DNA of 64,000 nucleotides from Betaproteobacteria bacterium (GCA_004293675.1 READ01000016.1:1-64000); one strand, 5' to 3'. Counted from the first letter of the stretch, positions 1 to 9,127 are shown. The notes: generated from the letters alone by a model not told the origin. Program-made: numbers and translations.

Positions 1-5
1 GACTC

Positions 6-219
6 TGTAGGAGCGGTTCCACCGCGATTGGCGCAGCGAAACAATGCCGTTGGCGTGAGCGCGTTTATCGCGGTGGAACCGCTCCTACATTAGGGTTGCA
101 GGCGACGATCGAACGTTTGCCAAAGCCGTTGACTCTGTAGGAGCGGTTCCACCGCGATTGGCACAGTGAAACAATGCCGTTGGCGTGAGCGCGTTTATCG
201 CGGTGGAACTGCTCCTACA
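6..219. repeat. Tandem pair of REP-type palindromes (GTAGGAGCGG family)
   Basis: Two long palindromes, 6-89 and 136-219, each open with TGTAGGAGCGGTTCCACCGC and close with its reverse complement around about 40 bases. They are copies of one unit repeated at a 130-base period, with only a few substitutions. The same head motif recurs at 8939-9004 (with a CTTGCCGCGA version of the stem) and as a half site at 50190-50217. This resembles the REP/REPIN palindromes of many proteobacteria. The second copy supplies the stop codon of the neighbouring P450 gene (bases 215-217). No RAYT transposase is present in the window. Confidence 0.85.
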
Positions 220-1435
220 GTTGGGTTGCGGGCAGTGCTAGAAACCCGCGAAACCTGGCTCGGCCGCCGCGTTTGGCGCGATCGTGATCGATGGCGTAGT
301 TCGGGAATCGCTTCAAAAAACGGCCGATGGCGATGATGCCTTCTAGTCGTGCCACAGCCAAACCAGCGCATTGATGGGTGCCGGAACCGAATGCTAAATG
401 CCGATTGTGCTGGCGGGTGATGTCGAGGCGGTCGGGGTCCACGAACTGTCCGGGATCGCGATTGGCGGCGCCGATGCAGAGCGTGATTCGTGTGTTGGCG
501 GGGAGCGCGACCGCGCCGATGAAGCTGTCGGCGGTGCTCATGCGATTACCGAGCTGATTGCTTGATTCGAAGCGTAGAAACTCTTCGATGGCTGTTTTGA
601 TGAGCGCCGGCTCGTGGGTTAACAAACTGCGCTGATCGGGCCAGAGCGTGAGTGCGTGCAGGGCATTGCCGATGAGGTTCGTCGTGGTTTCGTGGCCGGC
701 GTTTAGAATGAAAATGCAGTTTTGTAGGAGCTCCGATTCGCTCAGTTGCTCACCATTCGGTTCGCCAACGATCAATCGCGTGAGCACATCGGTCGCCGGG
801 TCACCGGGCCTCGCGCGGCGATCGGCCACTAGGCCACGCAAGTATTCTGTGAACTCGCTCACAGCGCGGTTACCACGAGCGAGTTGTTCGGCGCTCAGTG
901 CAGGTTCAAGCGCACCCAAAATGGCCAGCGACCAATCGCGAAGCGGCTCGCGCTCGTCGTGAGGCACCCCTAGCAAATTGCCGATGATCTCAATCGGAAT
1001 GGCGGCGGCGAAGTGCTCGATCAGATCAACGTGCTGACGTGCTGCCATATCCTCAAGCAATCGATCAACCAGCGCGATCAGTCCCACTTGCATCGAATCG
1101 ACCGCGCGTTGTGACAGCGCACCGATGATGAGCTTGCGAACCCGTGTGTGCAGCGGCGGATCATTGAAGACCAAGCTCGTCGTGTGATGCTCGAAGAGTG
1201 GCGAGGCGCCGTACTTCGGAAAGAATTCTGCTTTCTTGTCCGATGAAAACGTGACCGGATCTTTGTACACCTGCAAACAATCGGCGTAGCGGGTCAACAG
1301 CACCGAGCCATCGGGCATCCGCCGCACTGGATCGTGCTCCTGCAGCGCCGCATAGTAGGGATACGGGTCGCGGTAGAACTCAGGCGCTAAGGCACGCAAG
1401 TCAAAGCCGGTGAGCCAATCGGGGCAGGGGGTCAT
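215..1435 (-). CDS. Cytochrome P450
   Basis: A 406-residue heme monooxygenase of the soluble bacterial class. Visible signatures are the I-helix AGHETT (residues 246-251), the ExxR pair E285/R288 and the heme-binding loop FGSGTHQCAG (349-358) with Cys356 as the iron ligand. Length fits a three-component bacterial P450 that needs separate redox partners, and none are encoded next to it. The start chosen is the ATG giving MTPCPDWL; another in-frame ATG lies 18 bases upstream and no strong ribosome site distinguishes them. The last codons run into a REP palindrome, which provides the TAG stop. It is divergent from a TRAP transporter. The substrate cannot be told from sequence. Confidence 0.93.
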   Translation of the reverse strand: MTPCPDWLTGFDLRALAPEFYRDPYPYYAALQEHDPVRRMPDGSVLLTRYADCLQVYKDPVTFSSDKKAEFFPKYGASPLFEHHTTSLVFNDPPLHTRVRKLIIGALSQRAVDSMQVGLIALVDRLLEDMAARQHVDLIEHFAAAIPIEIIGNLLGVPHDEREPLRDWSLAILGALEPALSAEQLARGNRAVSEFTEYLRGLVADRRARPGDPATDVLTRLIVGEPNGEQLSESELLQNCIFILNAGHETTTNLIGNALHALTLWPDQRSLLTHEPALIKTAIEEFLRFESSNQLGNRMSTADSFIGAVALPANTRITLCIGAANRDPGQFVDPDRLDITRQHNRHLAFGSGTHQCAGLAVARLEGIIAIGRFLKRFPNYAIDHDRAKRGGRARFRGFLALPATQL

Positions 1436-1572
1436 ACATTCATTTTGCAACATCCCTCGACTGAAGTGGCACCACGCAGCTCGTTCCTGTCGCTGCGGTG
1501 CGCGCGTCGTCGCTATCATTAAACGAGCGAACAAACTGGCCGCAGCGGTCAGGCAAAGCCACGGAGGTTGAT

Positions 1573-2061
1573 TTGAAACTGTTGGAAACGCTAGCGCGAC
1601 TGTGCGCGATTTTGGCGGGCATTTTGTTGATCGGCATTACATTGATGACGGTCTACAGCGTGATCGGTCGTGATTTTTTCGGCAAGGCGCTCACGGGGGA
1701 TTTTGAAATCACCGCGGTGATGACTGGTGCCGCCATTTCGATGTTTTTGCCGTATTGCCAGCTTCGTCGCGGCAACATCATCGTTGATTTTTTTACCGCC
1801 AAAACCAGTGATTCAACGCGATCCAAATTGGATCGCGTCGGTGCTTTTTTGCTGGCGGTCATGATGGGGCTCTGCGCGTGGCGCGCCACGCTTGGCGGCA
1901 TGAGCGCATTCAAAAGTAACTCAGGCACCATGATGCTGGGCTTCCCCGAGTGGATTGTGTACTGCTTCATCGTGCCTGGTTTAACGCTCACGGCGATCAT
2001 CGCTTTGACACAGGCGATTCGTGGTTTCAGCCACGTTGAAGGCGAAGAGGTGCTGCTATGA
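1573..2061 (+). CDS. dctQ: TRAP transporter small permease (DctQ type)
   Basis: A 162-residue membrane protein with four hydrophobic segments, the size and pattern of the DctQ subunit that docks with the DctM permease in the inner membrane. The start is taken as TTG at 1573 because GGAGG at 1563-1567 sits five bases before it; no ATG fits as well. The stop overlaps the start of the next gene (ATGA), so translation is probably coupled to dctM. With the downstream dctM and dctP it forms a complete sodium-coupled tripartite importer. Substrate not predictable, though such systems usually take organic acids. Confidence 0.85.
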   Translation: MKLLETLARLCAILAGILLIGITLMTVYSVIGRDFFGKALTGDFEITAVMTGAAISMFLPYCQLRRGNIIVDFFTAKTSDSTRSKLDRVGAFLLAVMMGLCAWRATLGGMSAFKSNSGTMMLGFPEWIVYCFIVPGLTLTAIIALTQAIRGFSHVEGEEVLL

Positions 2062-3380
2062 CTGGCATCGCGCTCGCGCTGATTATCTTTGGCATCATGC
2101 TCGTGATGATGGCGCTTCGTGTGCCGATCAGCGTGTCGATGTTTGTGGCCGGTGTGATTGGCTATGTGTCGCAAACGGGTTGGTTGCCGCTGGCGAACTT
2201 TTTGAATTCGCAATCGTACGCGCGCTTTGCAAGCTACGACTTGTCAGTGATTCCGCTCTTCATTTTGATGGGACATTTCGCAACGCAGGGTGGATTGTCG
2301 CGAGCGCTCTTTCAATTTGCGGCAGGGGTGATGGGGCGGTTTAAGGGCGGCTTGGCGATGGCGTCTGTGTTCGCGTGCGCTGCCTTTGGTGCGATTTGTG
2401 GCTCGTCGGTCGCGACCGCCGCAACGGTGACATCAGTGGCGCTGCCCGAAATGAAGCGACACGGCTATTCCGGACGTTTGGCTACGGCCACATTGGCTGC
2501 TGGCGGCACCTTGGGCATCCTGATTCCGCCGTCGGTCGTGCTGGTGATCTACGCGATTTTGACCGAACAAAACATCGCGAAACTATTCGCTGCCGCAATG
2601 ATTCCCGGCATCATTGCGATGCTCGGCTACATGGCGGCTATCGCGATTTACGTGCGCTTAGTTCCGGGCCACGCGCCTGAGCATGATGACGTAGCCCGCA
2701 CCAATATCAAAGAAGCGCTTCTAGGCGTGGGGCCGATCGCCGTGATTTTCTTGGTGGTGTTCGGCGGTATCTATGGCGGATTTTTCACGCCGACCGAGGG
2801 CGCGGCCGTTGGCGCGTTTTGCACGTTTGTTGCGGCACTCGCCAAGCGAGAAATGACTTGGGCGAAATTCAAGACCTGCTTTTACGCAACGGCCGAGAGC
2901 TCAGCGATGATCTTTATGATCTTTCTGGGGGCTGACTTGATGAATTCAGCTTTGGCGTTGACGCAGGTGCCCAATCAGCTCGCCGCAGCCGTGGGTGCAA
3001 TGGGCTTACCGCCGCTCATGGTGATCGCAGCGATTTTGGTGTTCTACGTCGTGCTGGGCTGCGTGATGGATGAGCTCTCCATGATTTTGTTGACCATCCC
3101 GATCTTTTTCCCGATGGTGATGGGCTTAAAACTTGGGATGACGCCCGAGCATCAGGCGATTTGGTTTGGTATTTTGGTGCTCATGGTGGTGGGGGTCGGA
3201 ATGCTCGCGCCGCCCGTGGGGCTCAATGTGTATGTGGTCAATAGCATGGCCAAAGATGTGCCGATTGCCGAGAGTTACCGTGGGGTTATTCCGTTTCTGG
3301 TCAGCGATTTCTTGCGCACCGCGTTGGTGTTGTTCTTTCCAGCCGTTTCGCTCTGGATACTTCAATTTGTGGGCAAGTAG
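2058..3380 (+). CDS. dctM: TRAP transporter large permease (DctM type)
   Basis: A 440-residue polytopic inner-membrane protein of the size typical for DctM, the ion-coupled translocation subunit. Family-typical stretches include GTLGILIPPSVVLVIYAI near the middle and FFTPTEGAAVGA about residue 240, followed by the GCVMDELSMILLTIPIFFP region near residue 340. It begins inside the dctQ stop codon and is followed after 89 bases by the receptor gene dctP, giving the order Q-M-P. It is of normal length, unlike the enlarged second DctM at 47348-49573. Confidence 0.93.
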   Translation: MTGIALALIIFGIMLVMMALRVPISVSMFVAGVIGYVSQTGWLPLANFLNSQSYARFASYDLSVIPLFILMGHFATQGGLSRALFQFAAGVMGRFKGGLAMASVFACAAFGAICGSSVATAATVTSVALPEMKRHGYSGRLATATLAAGGTLGILIPPSVVLVIYAILTEQNIAKLFAAAMIPGIIAMLGYMAAIAIYVRLVPGHAPEHDDVARTNIKEALLGVGPIAVIFLVVFGGIYGGFFTPTEGAAVGAFCTFVAALAKREMTWAKFKTCFYATAESSAMIFMIFLGADLMNSALALTQVPNQLAAAVGAMGLPPLMVIAAILVFYVVLGCVMDELSMILLTIPIFFPMVMGLKLGMTPEHQAIWFGILVLMVVGVGMLAPPVGLNVYVVNSMAKDVPIAESYRGVIPFLVSDFLRTALVLFFPAVSLWILQFVGK

Positions 3381-3469
3381 CCCCACAGCGCTATCGAAAA
3401 CCCCAACCCATTTACTTTACGTTAACGTCACAATAGCGCATCTGCAATCACCTTAAGGAGACTCTTCAC

Positions 3470-4522
3470 ATGGATCGTAGAACCGTCCTCAAAGCCGCTG
3501 GTGCCACCGCCGTTGCTGCGATCGGCGCACCCGCCATCACCGGCTTCGCGCAATCGACTGTCACGCTTAAATTCCACACCTTCATGGCCCCCACGTCCAA
3601 CGTGTGGCTGACCATGCACAAAGCTTGGATGGACAAGGTCGAAAAGGATTCCGGCGGTCGCATCAAGTTTGAGGGCTATCCTGCGATGCAATTGGGTGGC
3701 ACACCACCGCAGCTCTTTGACCAAGCGCGTGACGGCGTGGCTGACATCACTTGGACGCTGCCCGGAAATACCGGCGGTCGTTTCCCACGGGTCGAAGTGT
3801 TTGAGTTGCCGTTCATGATGAACAACGCCGAGGCCACGTCCAAAGCGTATTGGGAATACGTGCAGACCATGGCACCCGACGAGTTCAAAGAGGTGCAGCT
3901 TTTGGCCGTACAAGTGCACGGCCCCGGCGTGATCCACATGAAAGACAAGCTCATCAAATCAGCCGCTGATTTGAAAGGTCTCAAGGTTCGCGGTCCGACC
4001 CGTCAGATCACGAAAATGCTTAGTATGCTGGGCGCTACGCCCGTTGGCATGCCGCTGCCGCAGATCCCTGATGCGCTTTCCAAAGGCGTGGTCGAAGGCT
4101 GTGTGATTCCTTGGGAAGTCGTGCCCTCGGTCAAAGTCAACGAGCTGACCAAGTTCCATAGCGAATTCGCAGCTGACGCTGGCGCGCTCTACACCACGAC
4201 GTTTGTGATGGGCATGAATAAAGCGAAGTACGCGTCGCTGCCGCCTGATCTCAAAGCCGTGATCGACAAAAACTCCGGCATTGATGCGAGCGCGTTTTTA
4301 GGCCGCACCCAGCAAAGCAACGACCCGAACGGTCGCAAATCGGCGTCGGATCGTGGCAACACGATTCACACGATTGGCAAAGCCGAAGCCGAGGAATTCA
4401 AAAAGCTCTGCGCACCGATCTACCAAGAGTGGATTGATGACATGAACAAGCGTGGCTTCGATGGCAAGAAACTCTTTGATACCGCAAAGAGCTTGATCGA
4501 GAAACACGGCAAGAGAGCGTAG
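3470..4522 (+). CDS. dctP: TRAP transporter periplasmic solute receptor (DctP type)
   Basis: A 350-residue exported binding protein. It opens with MDRRTVLKAAGATAVAAIG, a twin-arginine signal in which RR at positions 3-4 precedes a hydrophobic core and a cleavage-like GFAQ. The mature part carries the DctP pattern, including GLKVRGPTRQITKMLSMLG and the GVVEGCVIPWEV segment. AAGGAG precedes the ATG by a normal distance. It delivers substrate to DctQM encoded just upstream. An intrinsic terminator follows at 4592-4614, closing the operon. The ligand is unknown. Confidence 0.92.
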   Translation: MDRRTVLKAAGATAVAAIGAPAITGFAQSTVTLKFHTFMAPTSNVWLTMHKAWMDKVEKDSGGRIKFEGYPAMQLGGTPPQLFDQARDGVADITWTLPGNTGGRFPRVEVFELPFMMNNAEATSKAYWEYVQTMAPDEFKEVQLLAVQVHGPGVIHMKDKLIKSAADLKGLKVRGPTRQITKMLSMLGATPVGMPLPQIPDALSKGVVEGCVIPWEVVPSVKVNELTKFHSEFAADAGALYTTTFVMGMNKAKYASLPPDLKAVIDKNSGIDASAFLGRTQQSNDPNGRKSASDRGNTIHTIGKAEAEEFKKLCAPIYQEWIDDMNKRGFDGKKLFDTAKSLIEKHGKRA

Positions 4523-4591
4523 TTCGCTTGCCTTGGTTGCAGTGCCCCGGTGATTGCTGGGGTTTGCGATCGGCGAGTATCCATCGCGTGA

Positions 4592-4614
4592 AGCCCGCCC
4601 CGTGCGGGCTTTTT
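4592..4614 (+). terminator. Intrinsic terminator after dctQMP
   Basis: GC-rich stem AGCCCGC/GCGGGCT with a short loop followed by a run of T. It lies 70 bases after the dctP stop and separates the TRAP operon from the LOG-family gene. Confidence 0.8.
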
Positions 4615-4672
4615 CATGGCTGCTCGTGATGTTCTAGACTTCTGGGCTTCGAACCCGAAAACTGCCCCCTTG

Positions 4673-5263
4673 ATGTCTGAACCCAAACCGCTACGTCGTG
4701 TCGTCGTTTACTGCGGCGCTAATGCGGGCAATAATCCGGCGTTTGCCCAAGCCGCCCGAGAGGTTGGCGCCGAGTTGGCTCGTCGCAAGATCGGCTTGGT
4801 CTACGGTGGCGGCGGCGTTGGGCTGATGGGGGTCGTGGCTGATGCGGCGCTGGCCGCCGGTGGCGAGGTGATTGGCGTGATTCCCGAAGCGCTGAAAGCG
4901 CTTGAGGTCTCACACAGCAAACTCACCGAACTTCACGTGGTGCCCGACATGCATTCCCGCAAAGCCATGATGCTCGCCCTTTCTGACGCGGTGATCGCGA
5001 TGCCCGGCGGCTTTGGTACGTTGGATGAACTGTTTGAAGCGCTCACCTGGAGCCAGCTCGATTACCACCGCATGCTCTGCGGGCTGCTTAACGTGGCGGG
5101 GTACTACGATCACCTGATCGCCTGGATCGAACATTCCGTTGCTACGGGGCTGTTGAAGCGTGAAAATGAATCGCTGATCGTGCATGGCAGCGATATCGGT
5201 GAGATGCTGGATACGCTGGGTTCGCGGCCATTTCCACTAACCAGAAAGTGGATGGGGCGCTAG
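4673..5263 (+). CDS. LOG-family cytokinin riboside 5'-monophosphate phosphoribohydrolase
   Basis: A 196-residue protein of the TIGR00730/LOG family, often labelled lysine decarboxylase in old annotations. These enzymes split nucleoside 5'-monophosphates to base and ribose phosphate. The signature PGGFGTLDELFEALTW is present with an upstream HSRKAMM (the catalytic Arg region), and the N-terminal YCGANAG and GLVYGGGGVGLMG loops fit the Rossmann fold. The ATG at 4673 is preferred over 4616, because 4616 lies directly on the preceding terminator and its extra 19 residues do not look family-like. It stands alone ahead of the fab genes. Physiological substrate uncertain. Confidence 0.88.
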   Translation: MSEPKPLRRVVVYCGANAGNNPAFAQAAREVGAELARRKIGLVYGGGGVGLMGVVADAALAAGGEVIGVIPEALKALEVSHSKLTELHVVPDMHSRKAMMLALSDAVIAMPGGFGTLDELFEALTWSQLDYHRMLCGLLNVAGYYDHLIAWIEHSVATGLLKRENESLIVHGSDIGEMLDTLGSRPFPLTRKWMGR

Positions 5264-5305
5264 TGCGTATCGATTCGGGCCAAGTTATTAGCTTTGTTAG
5301 CGAAC

Positions 5306-5389
5306 GCCTTACGAAATAAGGCTATCAGTCGTATTTTAAGTATTTTTGAAAATTGGATAGAACGTTCGATACCCCATATTTCACAAGGC
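5306..5389. repeat. AT-rich paired-hairpin element, copy A
   Basis: An 84-base element with inverted ends: left GCCTTACGAAATAAGGC, itself a hairpin (GCCTTA/TAAGGC), and right CCCCATATTTCACAAGGC. The interior is AT-rich. Related copies lie at 19072-19154, 42340-42423, 47217-47311 and 58705-58787. This copy ends 19 bases before the fabD start codon, so it lies in the fabD leader or promoter. Confidence 0.7.
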
Positions 5390-5408
5390 ACTAGATAAGT
5401 AAGTTGAT

Positions 5409-6341
5409 ATGAAAATTGCATTTGTATTTCCAGGGCAGGGCTCCCAATCGGTGGGCATGATGGCGGGCTACGCAGGCTTACCGCAAATCGCTGAATCCCT
5501 TGCCGCCGCTGACGCAGCGCTGGGTCGTTCGCTCTCGGCCTTGATCCAAGACGGCCCCGACGCCGAACTCAACGCCACCACCAACACGCAACCCGCGATG
5601 CTCGCGGCCGACTGTGCCGTTTGGAATGCATGGCTCGCGTCGGGCGGCGCACGACCTCAGATCGTTGCCGGCCACAGCTTAGGCGAATTCGCAGCGCTGA
5701 CGGCTGCGGGCTCGCTCTCATTCGATGCCGCCATGAAGCTCGTTCAAGCCCGCGCCAACGCCATGCAAAACGCCGTTCCAGCTGGTTTGGGCGCAATGGC
5801 CGCGATTCTCGGGATGGAGCCCGACGCGCTGGCCGCGGTGTGTGAAAAGGCCAGCGACGGCGAAGTCGTGTCCTGCTGCAACCTCAACGCGCCGGGTCAA
5901 ATCGTGATTGGCGGACACAAGAGCGCCGTTGAGCGCGCCATGGTCTTGGCCAAAGAAGCGGGAGCGAAACGTGCGCTCATGTTGCCCATGAGCGTGCCCA
6001 GTCATTGCGAGCTGATGCGGCCGGCCGCAGAGGCTTTCGCCGCTTCGCTCAACGCGACGAGCTTCAGCGCGCCCAGTATTGCCGTGTTGCACAACGCAAC
6101 GGTCGACGTTGCAGGCGACGCCGCATCAATCCGCGCCGTGCTCGCCGATCAGCTGTTCAAACCCGTACGCTGGATCGAAACCATCCAAAAAATGCACGCC
6201 CATGGCGTTACCCACATCGTGGAATGCGGCCCAGGCAAAGCGCTCGCGGGCATGATCAAACGAATCGCACCGGAGATGAAGTGCTATTCGCTGTCTGACA
6301 AAGCAGCGTTCGATGCTGCGCTCGCAGAACTTCAAGCTTAA
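5409..6341 (+). CDS. fabD: Malonyl-CoA:ACP transacylase
   Basis: A 310-residue cytoplasmic enzyme moving malonyl from CoA to acyl carrier protein for fatty-acid elongation. It shows the N-terminal PGQGSQ motif (8-13) and the nucleophile elbow GHSLGE with Ser90, the usual family size and a C-terminal VECGPGKALAGM segment. It is followed after 15 bases by fabG, then acpP and fabF. The common upstream partners plsX and fabH are absent here. The leader holds a copy of the AT-rich paired-hairpin element. Confidence 0.97.
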   Translation: MKIAFVFPGQGSQSVGMMAGYAGLPQIAESLAAADAALGRSLSALIQDGPDAELNATTNTQPAMLAADCAVWNAWLASGGARPQIVAGHSLGEFAALTAAGSLSFDAAMKLVQARANAMQNAVPAGLGAMAAILGMEPDALAAVCEKASDGEVVSCCNLNAPGQIVIGGHKSAVERAMVLAKEAGAKRALMLPMSVPSHCELMRPAAEAFAASLNATSFSAPSIAVLHNATVDVAGDAASIRAVLADQLFKPVRWIETIQKMHAHGVTHIVECGPGKALAGMIKRIAPEMKCYSLSDKAAFDAALAELQA

Positions 6342-6356
6342 TTTCAGGACGAGGCA

Positions 6357-7088
6357 ATGAACAACAGAGTCACTTTAGTTACCGGTGCAACGCGCGGCAT
6401 TGGTGCCGCCATTGCCAAATCACTCGCCGAAGCGGGGGCGAAGGTCATTGGTACCGCAACATCGCAATACGGTGCCGACAAAATCAGCGCGGCACTCGCG
6501 CCGTTTGGAGGGCGTGGCATCGTGCTAAACGTCACCGATGCCGCCGCGATTGACGGCGCGCTCAAGGATATCGAGGCAAAGGAGGGCGCAGTCGCGGTGC
6601 TCGTCAACAACGCCGGCATCACCCGCGACACGTTGTTGATGCGGATGAAAGATGATGATTGGGATGCCGTGATGGATACCAATTTGAAGAGCGTGTTTCG
6701 CCTGAGCCGTGCGGTCAGTCGCGCGATGATGAAGGCGCGCTTTGGTCGTATTGTGAATATCGGTTCGGTGGTTGGATCGATGGGTAACGCGGGGCAGGTC
6801 AATTACGCGGCGGCAAAGGCGGGATTAATTGGTCTTACGAAGTCGTTGGCCGCTGAATTGGGTTCGCGAAACATCACGGTGAATTTGGTCGCGCCCGGCT
6901 TCATCGACACCGACATGACGCAAGCGCTGCCCGAGGCGCAGCGCACGAAACTCATTGAAATGATCCCGGCGGGTCGGCTGGGCACGCCCGACGACATTGC
7001 CCATGCGGTGAAATTTTTGTGTGACGAAGGTGCCAGCTACGTCACCGGCACCACGATTCACGTCAATGGCGGCATGTATTTCACGTAA
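6357..7088 (+). CDS. fabG: 3-oxoacyl-ACP reductase
   Basis: A 243-residue short-chain dehydrogenase that reduces 3-oxoacyl-ACP with NADPH. The glycine-rich nucleotide loop TGATRGIG (9-16), NNAG (84-87), catalytic Ser137 and the YxxxK pair Tyr150/Lys154 are all in place, as is the C-terminal VTGTTIHVNGGMY typical of FabG. It starts 15 bases after fabD and is followed by acpP after a 172-base gap that may carry a separate promoter for the abundant carrier protein. Confidence 0.97.
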   Translation: MNNRVTLVTGATRGIGAAIAKSLAEAGAKVIGTATSQYGADKISAALAPFGGRGIVLNVTDAAAIDGALKDIEAKEGAVAVLVNNAGITRDTLLMRMKDDDWDAVMDTNLKSVFRLSRAVSRAMMKARFGRIVNIGSVVGSMGNAGQVNYAAAKAGLIGLTKSLAAELGSRNITVNLVAPGFIDTDMTQALPEAQRTKLIEMIPAGRLGTPDDIAHAVKFLCDEGASYVTGTTIHVNGGMYFT

Positions 7089-7260
7089 TCGGCGGCTATT
7101 TGTTGAGTTTTTCGCTGATATGGCTGCATCTCGGCGCTTTGCGCTGTAAAGCGCTGATTGAACAATTACCGATGCGTGACACTACATCGCGCCATCCTTT
7201 GCTAAAATTAAGGCAGTGCGGCATATTCCGCAGTTAATAAAAGGTCCATCAGGGATTGCT

Positions 7261-7497
7261 ATGAGTGACTTCGAAGCTCGCGTTAAAAAAATTGTTGCCG
7301 ACCAACTCGGCGTTGCTGAAGCCGATGTCAAGAACGCCTCGTCGTTCGTTGATGACCTGGGTGCCGATTCGCTCGACACCGTTGAATTGGTAATGGCGCT
7401 CGAAGAGGAATTCGGTACCGAAATTCCTGATGAGGAAGCCGAAAAAATTACGACCGTGCAATTAGCGATTGACTACGTCACCGCGCACAAGAAATAA
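7261..7497 (+). CDS. acpP: Acyl carrier protein
   Basis: A 78-residue acidic carrier protein. The phosphopantetheine site is Ser37 in ADSLD, and the flanking [19 protein letters not shown] helix is canonical. The start is the ATG at 7261 rather than an upstream in-frame codon, since the product then has the standard length. A TAAAAT -10-like box at 7203-7208 lies upstream without a clear -35. A terminator-like hairpin follows at 7527-7552, suggesting that acpP is made in excess over the downstream fabF. Confidence 0.98.
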   Translation: MSDFEARVKKIVADQLGVAEADVKNASSFVDDLGADSLDTVELVMALEEEFGTEIPDEEAEKITTVQLAIDYVTAHKK

Positions 7498-7526
7498 ACC
7501 CGGCACACCGCCTTTGGGTTCAAATC

Positions 7527-7552
7527 AAAAGGCGGCTCTGAGCCGCCTTTTT
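7527..7552 (+). terminator. Intrinsic terminator after acpP
   Basis: Stem AAAAGGCGGCT/AGCCGCCTTTTT with a three-base loop and T tract, between acpP and fabF. It probably allows partial read-through, since fabF starts 42 bases later with no clear promoter of its own. Confidence 0.82.
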
Positions 7553-7593
7553 GTTGTCCTTTTCTTTCTTCCCTTATTGAATTTTCAGCGCCT

Positions 7594-8853
7594 ATGAACG
7601 CCACTCATCGTCAGCGTCGCGTCGTTGTTACCGGACTTGGAATTGTCAGCCCCGTGGGGGTTGGCGTTGCGGCCGCTTGGGATTCCATTACGCAGGGGCG
7701 CTCCGGTATCGGCCCTATCACTCGCTTCGACTGCGCCGCGTTTGGCACGCACATCGCGGGCGAGGTCAAGGGATTCGATCCCGCCAATTTCATGTCGGGC
7801 AAAGAAGCGCGTCGCTACGACACCTTCATTCATTACGGCATCGCGGCGTCTAAAGAAGCGCTCGCCGACGCGGGAATTACCAAAGAGCTCGTAGCGACCG
7901 ATCCGGAGCGCTACGGGATCTCCGTGGGCTCTGGCATCGGCGGATTACCGCTGATTCAAGAAACCTGCATGGCGCTCAAAGAGGGCGGCCCAAGAAAGAT
8001 TTCCCCGTTTTTTATCCCTGGCTCGATCATCAATATGATCTCGGGACTGATCTCAATTGAGTACGGATTGCAGGGCCCCAATCTCGCCGCCGTCACTGCC
8101 TGTAGTACCGCCAATCATTGCATTGGCGAGAGCATGCGAAAGATCGAGTACGGCGACGCTGATGTGATGGTCGTGGGTGGCTCCGAAGCTGCTGTGTGTG
8201 AGCTGGGTATTGGCGGCTTTAATGCGGCGCGTGCCCTGTCAACTCGTAACGGTGACCCAACGGCGGCGAGCCGACCTTGGGATGTCGACCGCGATGGCTT
8301 CGTGTTGGGCGAGGGCGCGGGTGTTTTGGTGATCGAAGAGTACGAGCACGCCAAAAAACGTGGCGCAAGAATTTACTGCGAACTCGTGGGCTACGGTGTC
8401 TCGGGAGACGCGTATCACGTCACTGCGCCTAGGGAGGACGGCGACGGAGCGCGTCGCTGCATGCGCAATGCGCTAGCTAATGCGGGTCTGAATGCCGATG
8501 CAGTCGATTACGTTAATGCGCACGGTACGTCCACACCACTGGGCGACGTGGCCGAGGCGACCGCGGTCAAGGCCGCATTCGGCGATCACACCAAAAAACT
8601 CATGGTCAGCTCGACAAAATCGATGACGGGCCATTTACTGGGCGCCGCGGCTGGCATCGAGGCCGTGTTCACCATCCTCGCGCTGCATCACAGCGTGATT
8701 CCGCCCACGATCAACCTGCATAAACAAGACCCAGCGGTCGACCTAGATCTGGTGCCCAATACGGCTCGTCAGAAAAAGGTGGATGTGGTTATGTCCAACA
8801 GCTTTGGTTTTGGGGGGACTAACAGCACACTTGTTTTTTCACGCCTTGCGTGA
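7594..8853 (+). CDS. fabF: 3-oxoacyl-ACP synthase II
   Basis: A 419-residue elongating condensing enzyme. The catalytic triad is visible: Cys170 in TACSTAN, His310 in NAHGTST and His347 in TGHLLGAA. Length and the SNSFGFGGTN C-terminus fit FabF. It closes the fabD-fabG-acpP-fabF cluster. Two bases after its stop begins a nested inverted repeat that occupies 8855-9081. Confidence 0.97.
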   Translation: MNATHRQRRVVVTGLGIVSPVGVGVAAAWDSITQGRSGIGPITRFDCAAFGTHIAGEVKGFDPANFMSGKEARRYDTFIHYGIAASKEALADAGITKELVATDPERYGISVGSGIGGLPLIQETCMALKEGGPRKISPFFIPGSIINMISGLISIEYGLQGPNLAAVTACSTANHCIGESMRKIEYGDADVMVVGGSEAAVCELGIGGFNAARALSTRNGDPTAASRPWDVDRDGFVLGEGAGVLVIEEYEHAKKRGARIYCELVGYGVSGDAYHVTAPREDGDGARRCMRNALANAGLNADAVDYVNAHGTSTPLGDVAEATAVKAAFGDHTKKLMVSSTKSMTGHLLGAAAGIEAVFTILALHHSVIPPTINLHKQDPAVDLDLVPNTARQKKVDVVMSNSFGFGGTNSTLVFSRLA

Positions 8854-8854
8854 A

Positions 8855-9081
8855 AGGACGAGAGACGAAGGACGAATGACGCAAAGGTGTGCGAGGTAGC
8901 TTGTACGAATCCAACGCCTCGTTAGCGCAATGCTCTTCTTGTAGGAGCGGCTTGCCGCGAATTGTGGCGTTAGGCGACCCATTCGCGGCAAGCCGCTCCT
9001 ACAACGGGTTGGGTCAATTCAACGCCCAAAAGCTGCTCCCTTCGCCAAGCTTTGCTTCATTCGTCCTTCGTCATTCGTCCT
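8855..9081. repeat. Composite nested inverted repeat around a REP palindrome
   Basis: Outer arms 8855-8877 and 9059-9081 are inverted copies matching at 21 of 23 bases; they are built from AGGACGA/GACGAAGG units. A perfect REP palindrome of the GTAGGAGCGG family sits almost at the centre (8939-9004, stem GTAGGAGCGGCTTGCCGCGAA). The outer-arm sequence resembles that bounding the larger element at 54787-55309. The element fills most of the fabF-lysC gap; no gene is seen in it. Confidence 0.75.
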
Positions 9082-9127
9082 ACATTTTTCCTCCCTTCTC
9101 CAGCCTACTTACTGAAACGAATAAAAA

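Noticed and set aside
648-962. Plus-strand 104-codon frame inside the P450 gene
   Set aside because: It is the antisense shadow of conserved P450 sequence and has no family features.
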